DNA from: Mesocentrotus franciscanus
Lineage: Eukaryota; Echinodermata; Echinoidea; Camarodonta; Strongylocentrotidae
DNA: 64,000 nt
Assembly (NCBI GenBank): GCA_037976565.1
Contig: CP137675.1
Location: forward strand, 27,285,158 to 27,349,157
Reading direction: 5' to 3'
Shown in pieces: positions 13,901 through 27,700 of this stretch. The notes beneath the pieces were generated by a model. That model was not told the DNA's origin, made no database searches, and worked only from the letters and a program-made list of their open reading frames with translations. Both the position numbers and the translations under genes were made by a program. The first letter of the stretch is position 1; every line of letters begins with the position of its first letter.

Positions 13901-16900
13901 TCAAGATCATAAAGAACGTCTTTCATGCCCGTCGCACACGAGGCGTCGTTATCAGTCGCAGGTATACAGTCCCCCTTTCTCTTATGTACATAGTTGCGAT
14001 TGATATCAATCGCAACTCTTTATAAGACGGGGCTACGTATGTGACGAAAGTAAGTGCCTGCGCATTTATTTCAACGCAGTGTTTGCCCTGTACATTTTAA
14101 TTCACTTGTATAACTCTTATTCATTTTCCCACTAAAATTGAAGGTCAAAGATCGCGCTAGTCACTGGCGTATTTCTACGTCAGTCGATAACCCCCATGTG
14201 CAACGGGCATTGACGTCCAATGCACACGGGGCGTCGTTTATATTGCGTTATTACCATTGCTATATAATCTAAAGTTTGTGAGAAAAAAAATGAGTGCATG
14301 CGCAAGTAAACCAAGTAAAGTAAAAGTTTGCACCGTTCATTTTAATTATTTTTTTTTGTGTGTGTACGATGTCACTCTCAAAAAGGTCAAAGGTCACGCC
14401 AGTGACTACTGCAGTCCTACAGGAACAATAGGGCATAAGTGATGTCAATGCATGTATTGCCTATGTTGCGGCTGTTAATAGGCCATTTTCGTAATGTAAT
14501 CAAATTTAATGCACAAATCTTTGTTTTTGTTGATTCGTTACACATTATTACGTCCACCTGTTATTAATGATTGCATTTCAGTTGTCAGAATGCAAATTGC
14601 ATAAATTAATTGTGACAAGGTAGGACAAACATACATGTAATGGCTTATTAACAAAATCGGATTGTTATCAGGTCGAACAGTGTACGGTAAGCTTTAAACA
14701 CACAGTTTTTGTATATAGTTGCAGTAATGGAATCAATTATATTTGCAATAGTAGACTATCAATTAAAGAAATTGACATCTCATAATTTCCGGGATAGTTG
14801 AGGTAGTGAGGGAAAAAAAACACTAACATTTATTGTGTCATGTGAATAGATGGAATATTGTTTATCTACATTTTTTCTGATGTGAACATTGTTTTGTTTA
14901 TTGTTGTTTTTTTTCCTAGCCGAAAGCCATGGATTTTACTACTGCAGTTTCGACAAAGAAGTCAACCCGACGTGTGGCTGGAATCTGGACATCGCAAATA
15001 GTGACCATCCCTGGATCTTAAAGCTTGGACCTTCCCCTCAAACTCGAACTGGGCCACCTTCTGACCGATCTGGAAGTATGTATTAAAGCGCCATCACACC
15101 CCCGCCCTTTCCACTATTTCCTCTTCTTTATCTTCATTTTCGGTCATTGAAACTACAAAAATATTGTTATATAATAGTATGTCGTATTAGATGTTCGCTG
15201 TAGGTTTCCTTACTTGGTGAGCATTTACAATTATAGTCTCGTGTAAGTGTTTAATGATAAAAATCAAAAACAACTTCATTCCACTATTATCTCTCTCCTT
15301 TTGTTCCCTTTCCTTTATCTTTTCCTTAATTCCTCTATATGCACCGTGAGCGGGTTCTGTTGACAAAAAACAAAACCTTTTCAGTAAGGTTACCACATGG
15401 TATTACCGAAAGCCTCTCATAGTGAGTACGTCATATGTTAATAGATTTTCTTCAGGACGTCTTCAGCAAAACTTTGAAACAATGAGATCGGTGGATATAG
15501 AAGCGGGCTACAACTGGCCCATGCCCCATTTTAATACCAATGGAATAAGTACACACTCACTGCCAAAGCAATTGGCATCGGAAATGTCAGAGGCGACAAT
15601 CTTGAATGAAGTGAGCGCTCCTGTGTTAGCCTAAACCATGGCGGAAGGAAGTGACACACGGTGAAAAAACGTAAAGATCATTATCATAATAGCGACCTGG
15701 TGAACTAAATGGAGTCACTTTGGTTTAATGGTTTTAGCGGCGCTGCTATAACAAAGACTTTTGACCCTAAATATGTCATTGAAATGATTTGTTTCCCTAT
15801 ATGTAATGTGATAAAAATACCTATTAGGGTTATCTGTATTATTCTGATCATAGATATCCTATTATCATACATATTTTTTTCTTCTTTTCTATGACCCATA
15901 TGATTTTGCTCTTTCTGCAATTTGTTAAGTTAGGTATTAATTCATGGGTAGGTTATATTGAAAAATATTACTGCATCTTAAAGGGGAAGTCCACCCTGAT
16001 ATTAAATTGGTTTTAATAGAAGCAGAAAAATAGATAAACCGGTCACTGAAAGTTTGAGAAAAATCGATTAAATTAAGAAAGTTAAGAAGTTTTGAAGGTG
16101 CAATCAATCAAACACAAATCGGCAACTCTATGACGTATCTTGCGAGCTTTCCTCCCATTTGCCCGTCCTAAAAACGTCAAAAATCTATATTTTCCCTTAA
16201 GAAATGTTCAATCATATATTCACCCTAAATATAATCATTGCAAATATGTTTGTATACAACCCTTGTTAGAAACAAATCTATTCCGTAATCCTTATCTAAG
16301 AAAATGAAAATTTATGAAATATTCTGTACAGAGCACATTAGAGAGGAGCTTGCATGTGTAGCCAATTTGTGTTTTACTGATGACAACTTCAAAAAATTTT
16401 AACTTCTCTATTTTTAATCGGATTTTGATCAAATTTTCACTAACATGTTTTCCTCAATGTCGTTTTATCTTGTATGTGACTTCCTTGCTGAATTTGATAC
16501 CTGTGTGCTAAATGACACTTATACATTGCATGCATCTCGGTCACTGATGTCAAGCACGTGAAAATGGTCATATCTCTTGTTACATAACCCTCGACGGTAA
16601 TCGCACATCAAGAAATTAAGTAGCCGTAGTAATAGGCAGTAATTTGTTTATTTTGTAATAGTTATATCCATTGCCATGTGTTTCTTTATGATAACCTTAG
16701 GCGGGAAGTACCTACTGGCACAGTCGTCCACCGTCGGACGAAATGGAGCGCTCCTACCAGTTGGGCGTGGTCAGCGGTTCCGCCTCTCCAGCCCCTCCCT
16801 CGACACGGTCAACCGGCGTCTCCTCCTCCGCTTCCACTACTACATGTGGGGTAAGCACGTCGGTGTCCTGAACGCCTTCGTGGTGGTGAGGGGTGAAAGA

Positions 16901-17121
16901 AAGAGCCCCAAACCAATATGGCGGCAGACCGGGGCTCAGCAGGATATGTGGTTGGTCGGAGAGATCAGGTTGCCTGTTAATGCTACAGTAAAGGTAAAAA
17001 ATTATTTTTTTGACTTCATTAATTTTTGTTTTATGTCATTTAATTTCAATTCAAGTACTTTTCTTTAATTTCCTCTCATGCTGTTTTATTTCATTTCAAT
17101 TCATTTCGTTTCATCAATAAA

Positions 17122-17191
<70 letters not shown>

Positions 17192-20100
17192 TTAATACTC
17201 AGTTTTTATATAGCGCAAATTACAATTAAGTCTCTAAGCGCTAGCACGACATCATTCTATGTCGTGCTATCTTATTTAGTTTAATTTCATTTAGACATTA
17301 CTATGGTGTATGCCAATTTACATATTTAGTTTCCTTTGAAATTTAGAGAAAAAAATCAAAAGAAATGAAATGTGAATAGAACTAATATATTGTTAACATC
17401 CTTACGTGAGGATTGACGGTGATATTAATTAGTTCAATTATAATTATGCTATCCATACGATGAGCGATATAAAAATATATACCCTTACACGCCGAGACAT
17501 CAATTATCGTATTAGGACAGCAAATTGAAGAAATTATATACCTGCTTTCATATACCTGTTTTTCTCTGCTTCAGGTCATCTTTGAGATGGTTAGCGGCAG
17601 AGGTTTAATGGGAGATGTTGCGATTGACGATATTTCTGTTTTAGGTAAGCGATCTACTTTTTCCCATTTTACTGCCTTTCTCAAACCTAAATTAAATGAT
17701 TTACAGAACAACTGAATTAAACAGATAATGCATGTTATATAAATATCATAAACGGGATAAAAACCCATAAAAATGATGAGGATATCATCATTTGCATTTT
17801 CTCCACTACCACATTTTTAACAAGGAAATATCCAGTGTTATTCCGTTAAAGAATAATAGTGTTGTTTGAACAATCTTCCAATAGCTTTACTTGCAGAAAT
17901 ATCAGTTTTTTGATAGAAACAGATCCAACCGAATGTCATTGAATAGACTGGATTTATGTTGGAAGTGATGTGAATTGAATTCAAACGGTGGGGGTGGCAA
18001 CAAATTGCCCCCAAATCCAAAACCTGTCTATAATTACTACACACGTGCTAATATGTAAATGTACAGGAGTGAAAATCCACTCTTGGAGGGAGTCAGATCA
18101 GAGATCACTTCGTTTGAAGTGGAGTCCACATTCAAGAGACTAAAGTCAGCCACTAATTTGGGACGGATTCCACTATAATTTGGAGTTCATTCCAGTCCAA
18201 ATGGAGTGATCTCTAATATAACTCCTATTATTAGCCATGGTTTTCAACTTCTCTCAACTAAAGGGTTTGACCCTTCCCCGAGCGAAAATCATTCTCCTCC
18301 CCTGTTTTTTGTCTCAATTCAGAAAATGATTGATTGTACCTTAATTTTGAGGATACTTTCTATCTTCAATACGGATTGTAAATTTACTGAGGAGGGAAGT
18401 GGTGGGACAGAGGCAATGAAACTTCCAGTATGACCGGCCCCTCCCCCCTCCCGCCCGCCAACAAAAAGAACTCGATACATATCCTTAATTCTATCTAATT
18501 TCTTAATTCAGAATATGTGGTAGATTGTACCTTCGAGGATGACGTCTTCAGTAAAGACTGTAACTTTACTCAGGAGGGAAGCGATAATTTGAGCTGGAGT
18601 GTGAATAGTGGGAAGACCCCCACCAAACGAACCGGCCCGACCCGGGACCATACGCTCCAAAACTCCAAAGGTATGTAGACTACACACTAAGAAATAAGGG
18701 TGCAATTGGGTGCAGATTTGCACCCACCTACGCGTATTTGGCAGAGGGTGCTGATCTGTTCCTCAGTTTTAGGGTGCAGTATCTGACAAGCGGCGTAAAT
18801 GTGCACCATTATTGGTGCTAGAAGTTGGAGGGTGCGCAATATGCACCCGGCGTAGTCTGTATCATGGCCATAATGATAAATACATAACAATTTAAAGTTG
18901 AATATGTCCCAAGTTTGTGTAGATATTCCAAGAACAAGATTAAACATGTTCAAAGATCAAATTGATTTCACTTTTTCATAATATAATTATACAAAAAGCA
19001 ATGAACTCAATATCATTTGAAACAAATTGAGATCAGTACATCTTCTAACCAGACTATCAATCCCTCTCCATAAGCGGACTGCGTCTTTTTTAACCTATAC
19101 CAGCTAGACATAGCGTACTTTAGATTAGAGGTTAACTAGACCTTATGGTTAGGAATAAGGTTTAGTTAGGGATTTGGTTTGGGTTAAGGTCAGGATTAGG
19201 GTTAGGGTTATAGGGTTAGGGTTATAATAGTCATGCAAACCCATCTTTCTATCAACCTATCTTTGACTCGATCACTAAGGTCAGCGTTCGATAATTATAC
19301 AGTAGTGGGTTCGAATCCCTGTAATTATTCCTTCCTATTTTTACCTATATAAATTAGCCTTTACAAATAGTGAGGCAAAAAAATAAAAAAATAACCAAAG
19401 TCGAATTTGTTGTGACCTAGCTCTTTCCGAGCCGCTTTGATTAATTAATAGAATGGGTTGCCTATGTTAAAAAAAGACGCAAGCGGACTCGACGTCTACA
19501 CCCAGGGGTGCACATCTGCTCCTTCTAGGGGGCAAGTTTAGACCCCAAATCAAGGTGCAACATTGCACCCTATGGGGTGCTGCTATTGTAGCAAATGTCT
19601 AAACCCCTAAGGGCAGTGCCATATACGGCACTGCCTAAGGGTGCACGTATGCTCCCTCTAGGGTGCAAACCTGTGCAGAATTGCTCCCTAAAGTATGCTG
19701 CTATTGAGGTCTGCACCCCTAAGGGTGCAAATTGGTACCTTTATTTCTCAGTGTGTACACTTATTTTTTGAGGTTTTGAAAAATATACCCTAAAAAAGAA
19801 TTTAATTTAGCATTTAATAATTTTATCTTTGGCATCCCATGTGGAAATTATTCCTCTTTTAATTTCGTTATTTTTAATGCAAAATATCATACATTTTCAA
19901 CAAGATGTTAAAAGGGATCTTTATCATTTCCATGTTTTCAAAAGAAATTTAATTATCATAATGAAGTTGAACAAACAATCTATACGCAACAAGATAGGTT
20001 CATTTTATTTATTGATAGATGGAGGCACGTCCTTCTTTTCTAAATACTAGAATCTTGTTTTTCACGGTACCTATGTTTGTCAAATGTAGGTATCCATCAT

Positions 20101-23100
20101 TTTGTACATTTGCTTATACAGTGTTATGCTTTGATAAAATTGAATAAAGACTTTATTTGAAGAAAAAAAAGTAGGGTACCCTCACACGAGTTGCAGGAAA
20201 AAATACTTTGCAACTACAGGATGAATATAGCCTTGTCCAGGCCGAAGAAGTTTCTTTTAGATTTTGTTGATTTTAGGAATATGTTGCAGTAGAAGAAAAG
20301 GCAATCTAAAACCAGCGGGTTAAGTTCTACTAAATTACACAAATGTAATTGATTAATTAGGATAATTGTTCATGAGCTTTAATTAGGTTAAAACGAATGA
20401 ATTTCAAGTGAATTAAATTGGACTGGATTAAAAGATGCAATACAGATTGGATAGAAATAATTCAATTTGAATAGCAACGACTTTCATAGTATTGGTGTAA
20501 TTTGAATTTGAATTAACGCAAAAGAAAATATTGAATTCAAGTGGCATATGTATCAAATCGTAGAAAATAGGACCGCCAAAAGGTACAAATGGGATTAGAC
20601 TGAATTGGGTATTAAAAAACTCAACCTGGTCGAAGTGCATCAAAATGGTGTGTTGTTATTTTTAATTGATTTTAATTGACCCGACAACGTAGGGACGTAC
20701 ATGTATCTGGAAGCCACGACCAGGACACCGGGAGAAGCTGCCCTCATCAGCCCCGTATATATCAAGGACGCCGGCCTGGCCTGCAATGTCTCCTTTTTTT
20801 ATCACATGTTCGGCGACCACATCGGGTTGCTTAAGGCTTACGTGAAGACGTCGCCGAACTCGACCGACCTCGGCACGCTGCTGTGGCAAAAACAAGGCGA
20901 GCAGGAGAAAGAATGGTTGGAGGGCGTCACCAACGTCGACAAATTTAGAGGACCTTATCAGGTAATGACAATGATTGTTCATAATTATCTTTCTCCTGTA
21001 AACATCATTTAAATCAATGCAATCTATAAGACCTGACCCTTTGTTGTTGTTGTTTTTGTTGTTGTTGTTCTATTTTCACATCCGAATTCTGTGACAAGTA
21101 TAGATAAACAAATGAATAAATAAATAAGTAAATAAAATAAATTTATCGTATTTTGCAGATTCTTTGGGGACTATTTAGAGTAACGATTACATAGTTGTAT
21201 GTCTCTTTATGTGTACTTAAGGAATGAGAATGGCATTTCTGAGGGGGACGTTTCCCGTGTCTCCTGGATCCAACAATCACTTAAAAATACTACTACATGT
21301 ACTTTTTTCATTCTCAATACAGATAGTATTGGAAGGGGTACGAGGCGGTGGAACGTTTGGCGATATCGCCATTGATGACTTCAAACTGATAGGACCCGGA
21401 TGCCTCAACCAAGAGTATTATGATATGAGTGAGTGAGGAATCCAGTGCATGAATGTATTGTTTCATGGCTTATTTGTTTGTATGTTTGTTCGACTGAATG
21501 AATGAATAATTGTTTTTTATTTATTTTTTTATTTTTTTTTTTCCAAAGGAAAATTTTATTCAATCATGAATGATTGAATTGTTTTTTATTACTTGTTTGA
21601 TATTTGTATGACTCTCGTTCTAATTTATTTTGTTTTGTTTTGTATTCCTTTCTTTTCCATTTTTTTCCAATGAGCTCATCTATTGTTTCGATACCCCTCC
21701 CCTCCCCTCCCCTCGCCCTATACAAAACAGATGTTAGATGTCTTTGAACTATGAAGCAAAATAAGAGGTTGAAACAAATACATCGTTGGCCTGGATGATT
21801 TCCTCTGGCAATGGTTTAAAAATTGAGATTGCTGTGCAGTTCGCTTCCGCACAGATAGAATCAATCGTAGATCATGGTCTGACCGTGAAAACATCTTGCA
21901 CATTTATCTCTTTGTATACACGTTTCATTTTTAGTTTTCTTACTGCTACAAAAAGAAAACTCTTGGATAGTTCCAGTGATTGCCTGAAGGGTTGTTTCAT
22001 TCTTTAATACCTATGATTTTTTATCAAAATTCTTGTTTCAAAATATCATCTGTGTATGTACTTGATAAACCCACTATCCCTATATACATATTTACATATA
22101 AGCTTAGTCTTGTGACTTGGTGCATGATAGAAAAGCAACAATTAAATTTTAAAAAAGGCACTGCCCGGATTTGAACCGGGGATCTCCTGTTTACTAGACA
22201 GGCGCTTTACCAACTAAGCCACAGCGCCGCACACGAATAATACAAAATCATTCCGAATCAAAGTCCATTATTGTTTATTAGGCTCTCTCCATAATATTTA
22301 TTTTGAAGCTTAGTTCAACGACGTCTTTACAATTATTTGTAATTTCGAGACCGTTCTAGGTACGATCTTTTCTTTTCGTTTCGTTTCAACGCTCTCCTGT
22401 ATGATTATATTTCAATAATTTATGATGTGCAAATTGTTTTTCATAAAGGCCTAGAAACCTGAAAAATGAAATCATAAATTATTTCAGGCATGAGAGCATT
22501 CAATACACCAAACATCTGTTGCAATTATCTAAATAGTATGGAGATCACTCAATATTTGTATAATGTTTGGTAAGCTAACAGATGTCCCTCTTGTTTGCTT
22601 ATATACATGATTGTGTTGGGCTATTCTGCATAATCACTGCGTGTCTATCATTCTACGTTTTGCTCTAACCGCTCCAACCTCTCTCTCTCTCTCCTTCTCT
22701 CTCTCTCTCTCTCTCCTTCTCTCTCTATCTCAATGTCAATGTCAATCTCTCCCTCTCCTTCGCTATACATTTTCCTTTTCACTATGGTGGTGGAATCCCC
22801 TTTGCGGGTCTCACACCAACAAATTAACACAAATTTTAAAAAATTAAACGCTTTTAGATTTTAGAAAGTGACTCATCTTAAATTGCCTTTTTACATGAAA
22901 ATACAAAAGTACAAAAAGGCACTGCCCGGATTTGAACCGGGGATCTCCTGTTTACTAGACAGGCGCTTTACCAACTAAGCCACAGCGCCGTACATGTTTA
23001 ATGACTCTATATTCCAATCAAAGAGCATTATGATAAAGACAACAATAATACGATGATAAAACTAAGTCCCACCTATCCGCTGATGATAACTATGTCTATA

Positions 23101-24441
23101 TCCACATCAAAAGAAAGGTCTTCTTTATTTATTAAAACAAAGATGGTTGAGGCCTGTAAATTAAACGTAATACTCGGCCAAATATTTATTCGATTTTTTT
23201 TCTGTGAATTTTTGACCTTTTACATTTTTGAGACAAATATCATTGATGTACCGTAAGCTTTTACGTTGGGTGATAATAGTAAAATTCAGTGGAATCATTG
23301 ATGTAAGATCTTATTATAGGACTAATCTTACACGTAGAAAATAACAGCAGAAACCATGAAAAGCAGAAGCTTTTTATGTGCATTTAAACAGAAAAACGAT
23401 TTTGCACTTTCTCCATATTCGGGCATAGAGTACCGAAGTGCTAACGTCATATTCGCTCGTCGTCTCGATTACTGGTTCCAAACAAGGAGGTTCACCGCGA
23501 CATCATTCAAGAAACGGGCTGGAGCCGGGCAAATTCAATGTTTGGCTCTGGTGTGATCACCACGCCATTGTTTAGCACAAAATTGTTGGAACCAGCTACC
23601 TTGACAACTTGGCTATTATGACGTCACACTCGAAGAGAACAGAATTATCCGGACTGCATACTTATAACGCGATCGCAAAGACCTTCAAGAAATCAACTAT
23701 TATAGACAATAATTTTGATGGTCTTGTCCATCAACTTTTGGAATATGCGAACATTACAATGACATGAATGACCGGGAGATCCTAGGTTCGAAGCCATGTC
23801 GATGCGCTCGTGCTCTTTGGTAAGGAATCCATCCTCATTACCAAGTCCCTCCGTCGGAGAGTATTTAAAGCCGGCTGTCCCCTGGTTGCTCACTTACAAG
23901 CACACACAGTCATGTCTTCTTCGCAGTCCGGTTAAATTGTCATCAAATATTCACATTAAAAACAGAAATTGCCCTCAAATGGATTTCTTGAAAAAATTTG
24001 CGATGATGCCAAACTGATTTCTATCATTTTTTTTTCTTTAAAGTATGTTTCTTATTTTTAAAGCCGGCTGTCCCCTGGTTGCTCACTTACAAGCACACAC
24101 AGTCATGTCTTCTTCGCAGTCCGGTTAAATTGTCATCAAATATTCACATTAAAAACAGAAATTGCCCTCAAATGGATTTCTTGAAAAAATTTGCGATGAT
24201 GCCAAACTGATTTCTATCATTTTTTTTTCTTTAAAGTATGTTTCTTATTTTTCTTTTCTTTTTAACTTTTTATTCAGACCGTCCGGATTTATGTGCCAAT
24301 CAGCCATGTCTAAACGATGGATTATGCACAAATACACTGGATAGACACTTCACATGCAACTGTACCACCAACTGGACAGGTCAAATTTGTGATACTGGTA
24401 AGCCTGCTCTCGGTCCCTTTCCCTGGATCTTGCTATCTCCT

Positions 24442-24501
<60 letters not shown>

Positions 24502-24697
24502 CCTCTCTCTCTCTCTCTCACTGTCTCCCCTAACCTACCTACGTATATACCTACGTACTTATTCTTTTTTGTCTGCTTATTCCCCCTTTTTTCACACTCC
24601 CACTTTCTTACTTCAATTGTCTGTATGAAAATATAATTTTCATTTTTCTGGAATTTTTTTCGAAAATATGATTAGTTTATGTACATCAATTGCAGGC

Positions 24698-24731
<34 letters not shown>

Positions 24732-27700
24732 CTGTCTGTCTATCTCTCTTCCAGAAGTAAAACTAGATGCATGCTCCAGCAACCCTTGCTTGAACGAAGG
24801 GCAGTGTGTTCTCGTCAACTATACCGGCGACGCCAGCAAGACAGGGGGAATACAACCCCCTCCCCCGTTCTCCCCCGACGTGACTCCGGGACAGAACATG
24901 ACGCCTCCCACCGGGAACCAATCTCTAGCATTCGGGAATCAGACGGTCCCTAGTGGGAACTGGTCGATGTCTGGCGGTAACGAAACGATTACTAGCGGTA
25001 ACTGGTCAGATCCGGTTGGAACGAATGTTGAACCGGTTCCAGCGTTTACGTGCGTCTGTGTGAGTGGTTGGAGTGGGTCACTTTGCGATGAAGGTAAACG
25101 TTCATTTCAGTAACATCCAGTTCAGTTCAGTTCAGGTCATTTAAAATAAATTCCGTTCGATAGAGTTCCATTCAGTTTGGACAAGTTCTTGTAAATAAAG
25201 TTCAATTCCCTTTTCCCTTTTCTGTTCCATTCTGTACTCCTAACATTTTCATTTAAGTTTACTTAATTTTTCAAGGCCTATATCTGGTCTGATCCGTTCA
25301 TAAGTGTACGAGTGAACACGGCCGGGTTTCAATCTCTGTTTGCTTCCTTACAGTTGACGTGACTTTTGATCCATGTGTGAACAACCCCTGCGCGCATGGA
25401 GGAACCTGCCAGTCAAATGACGGTCAGTACACATGCGAATGCCCCCCTGAATGGAGCGGCGTCAATTGCGAAGACGGTAAGAATGAAATGACGACATATT
25501 TCTAGTGTGTATGGCGAGAAAAATTGAGATTATCGTCGCCCCTACCCTATTTTATTCTAACTTAAATTGAGTAATACAACTGGAATGAAATATAGGATGA
25601 AATATAGACTAGAATAAGCAATTTCTCAATGTAACTAGTTTTATTTTCTTCAAAAGCCATAATTATTTTTTTGTTAAGATCAACATATTTCAACAATCTA
25701 AAAGTTGTACAAGAGCATTAAGGATGGATAAGTCTTATTATGCAAATAATGCTTATGGTACGATAAGGTTTGAAAGGCCTTGTTCGATATTTCGTGATGT
25801 CTTCAACTGAAAAGTATTAAAAGGCAGCCCAGCGTTTGGTAGACCCACTATAAATTCGGACAGTTTTGTTTGTCCGAGTCTGCCTGTGTGGGAGAGTCTT
25901 TGCCAACTCCATCCTATAGACAAGTTCGTAGTTAGCACATGGTAAAAATGACCCCAAAGATCTCTACACATGGAGTAATCCCGCTTTGGGGTATTTTGTA
26001 CAACTCCTACAGTGATCTATAAAATGTACCGTTGGTGTATATGAGTAATGATAACATACCGGGTAACTTCCATGAGTGCGTATCTAGTATTCGTCTGGGT
26101 GGTTTTTTCAGTTTTGGTACGGTACAAATGAATTTTATCCGCGCATGCGCAGAGTGTATCTACGAACTGGCCAATTGTGGATTAATTTGTGGTATAGCAT
26201 TGGGTTACGTCGTAAAAGTTACAGAAGACTTTATAATGTCCGACATTCATGCCGTAGATTTTAACGAGTGCAACGTCAGCGCAAACCAAACCAACCCCTG
26301 TGAAAACGGTGGGACGTGCATCAATGACGTGGAAGGATTTAATTGTACCTGTCCTGACGGTTACTACGGGGACAACTGCGAGATCGGTAAGGGGATCGGT
26401 ATGGCAGGCAATCAATGCCATAAAGCTCGATCCATAAAAAATATTGGTCTTTATGGCATCAAATGCCTGCCATACATGTAGTTCCAAATGCCCTCATTGG
26501 TATGATCAGGCATTACCGTTATCATGGCAGCAGCATGAAGGCACATCATCCCGTTGTTTTCTTAACTCTCTTCGTTGCTCCATCTTGTGCATTCATAGCA
26601 CGACTCGACTGGTTTTCTTTGCTTGATTGATTATATTTTGCTCAAGAATTCCTTTTATCTTAGCACGTTGCTTCAATTGAATTGTTATTATTTTCCACTT
26701 GCTTAGTATGATAATCAGCTTGCCTTTATCAATGCTTTGATCACCTTGCACCTCTCATACAATTTCATGAACGCTTTTTATCCCCATTGGTTAATTAAGG
26801 ATGTGCGGATTGACCATTCTTGCTTTATTCATTGACTGCTTGCTTGAAAATATTTGAAATGGTCAATGGCTGCCACTTTCAAAATGGGGCTTACTGAATG
26901 ACGCCAAAGGCCCACTCTACGTGTGATACGCTGCTTATAACATGCTTTTATATTCACCCTACATTTTGTTTATTATGGGGAATATTCACGAGTAAGATGG
27001 CAATAATAAAACAAACTCTACGACCCTTACAGTCTATTAAAATTTAAAACCGACGCTGAGTTTAGGATTTTCTTTAAAATCGGGCTCAACAAAAGAAGTT
27101 AGTGTGACGTCTAATTTTTCACTTTGGTAAACGTGATTTTAGACCCATGGTCGGAAAAAAATGAATCTGTTTAACAAGGACCAAATAATCATCATTGCTG
27201 TTTATATGAATATTTCTTGTTAACTAATCGTTTTCGATGTTATTGTATGTTTCGCAAATCTACTAATTCTTACATATTCCTTCAAATTTAGCATGTAGCA
27301 ACCAACACCGTAGCTGTGCATACTGGGCGGGAAGCCGTGAGTGTGAAAAGAACCCGAACTACATGCTCGCGTACTGCAGGTTAAGCTGTGGAGTGTGCAA
27401 AGAATTCGGTAGGTCATGTTCACATTGGATAACGCTCTTAAAGCTTTCGAAATGAAGCAATGCCACTTTTTTTCAACTACTTAGAACTTCTTCAACATTC
27501 TCCCAATCGATTCCCCCATTGTTCCACCATAATTTTACTACGAAATTTCAAACCACTAGCGTGTTTTCTTTCATTAATCCCTTCTTTCTTTCCTTTGTTT
27601 GCATTGTTCTTTTACACTTCTAATTCTCTTTCATAGTAAAAATATAAAAAATGGAAGAAAAAAATGTTCACAAATGGTTTAAAGACAAAGACCAGTTCTG

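Larger units (their letters stand above)
4992..14919 (+). other. Intron 1 (9.9 kb)
   Basis: No convincing exon seen. Contents include a non-LTR retrotransposon relic (7236-7920), a degenerate minisatellite (9415-10090), a 160-bp MITE-like element (11722-11881), a long foldback (13160-13342) and a palindrome fragment (13972-14034). The rest is AT-rich single-copy-looking DNA. First introns of this size often hold enhancers, but I cannot identify any. Confidence 0.6.

Noticed and set aside
19189..19226. TTAGGG-like repeats as an interstitial telomere
   Set aside because: Only a few interrupted units; too short to support a telomeric origin.
20662..20982. 106-codon frame on the - strand opposite exon 6
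   Set aside because: Shadow of the MAM2 core exon, which has clear homology and correct splice phases on the + strand.
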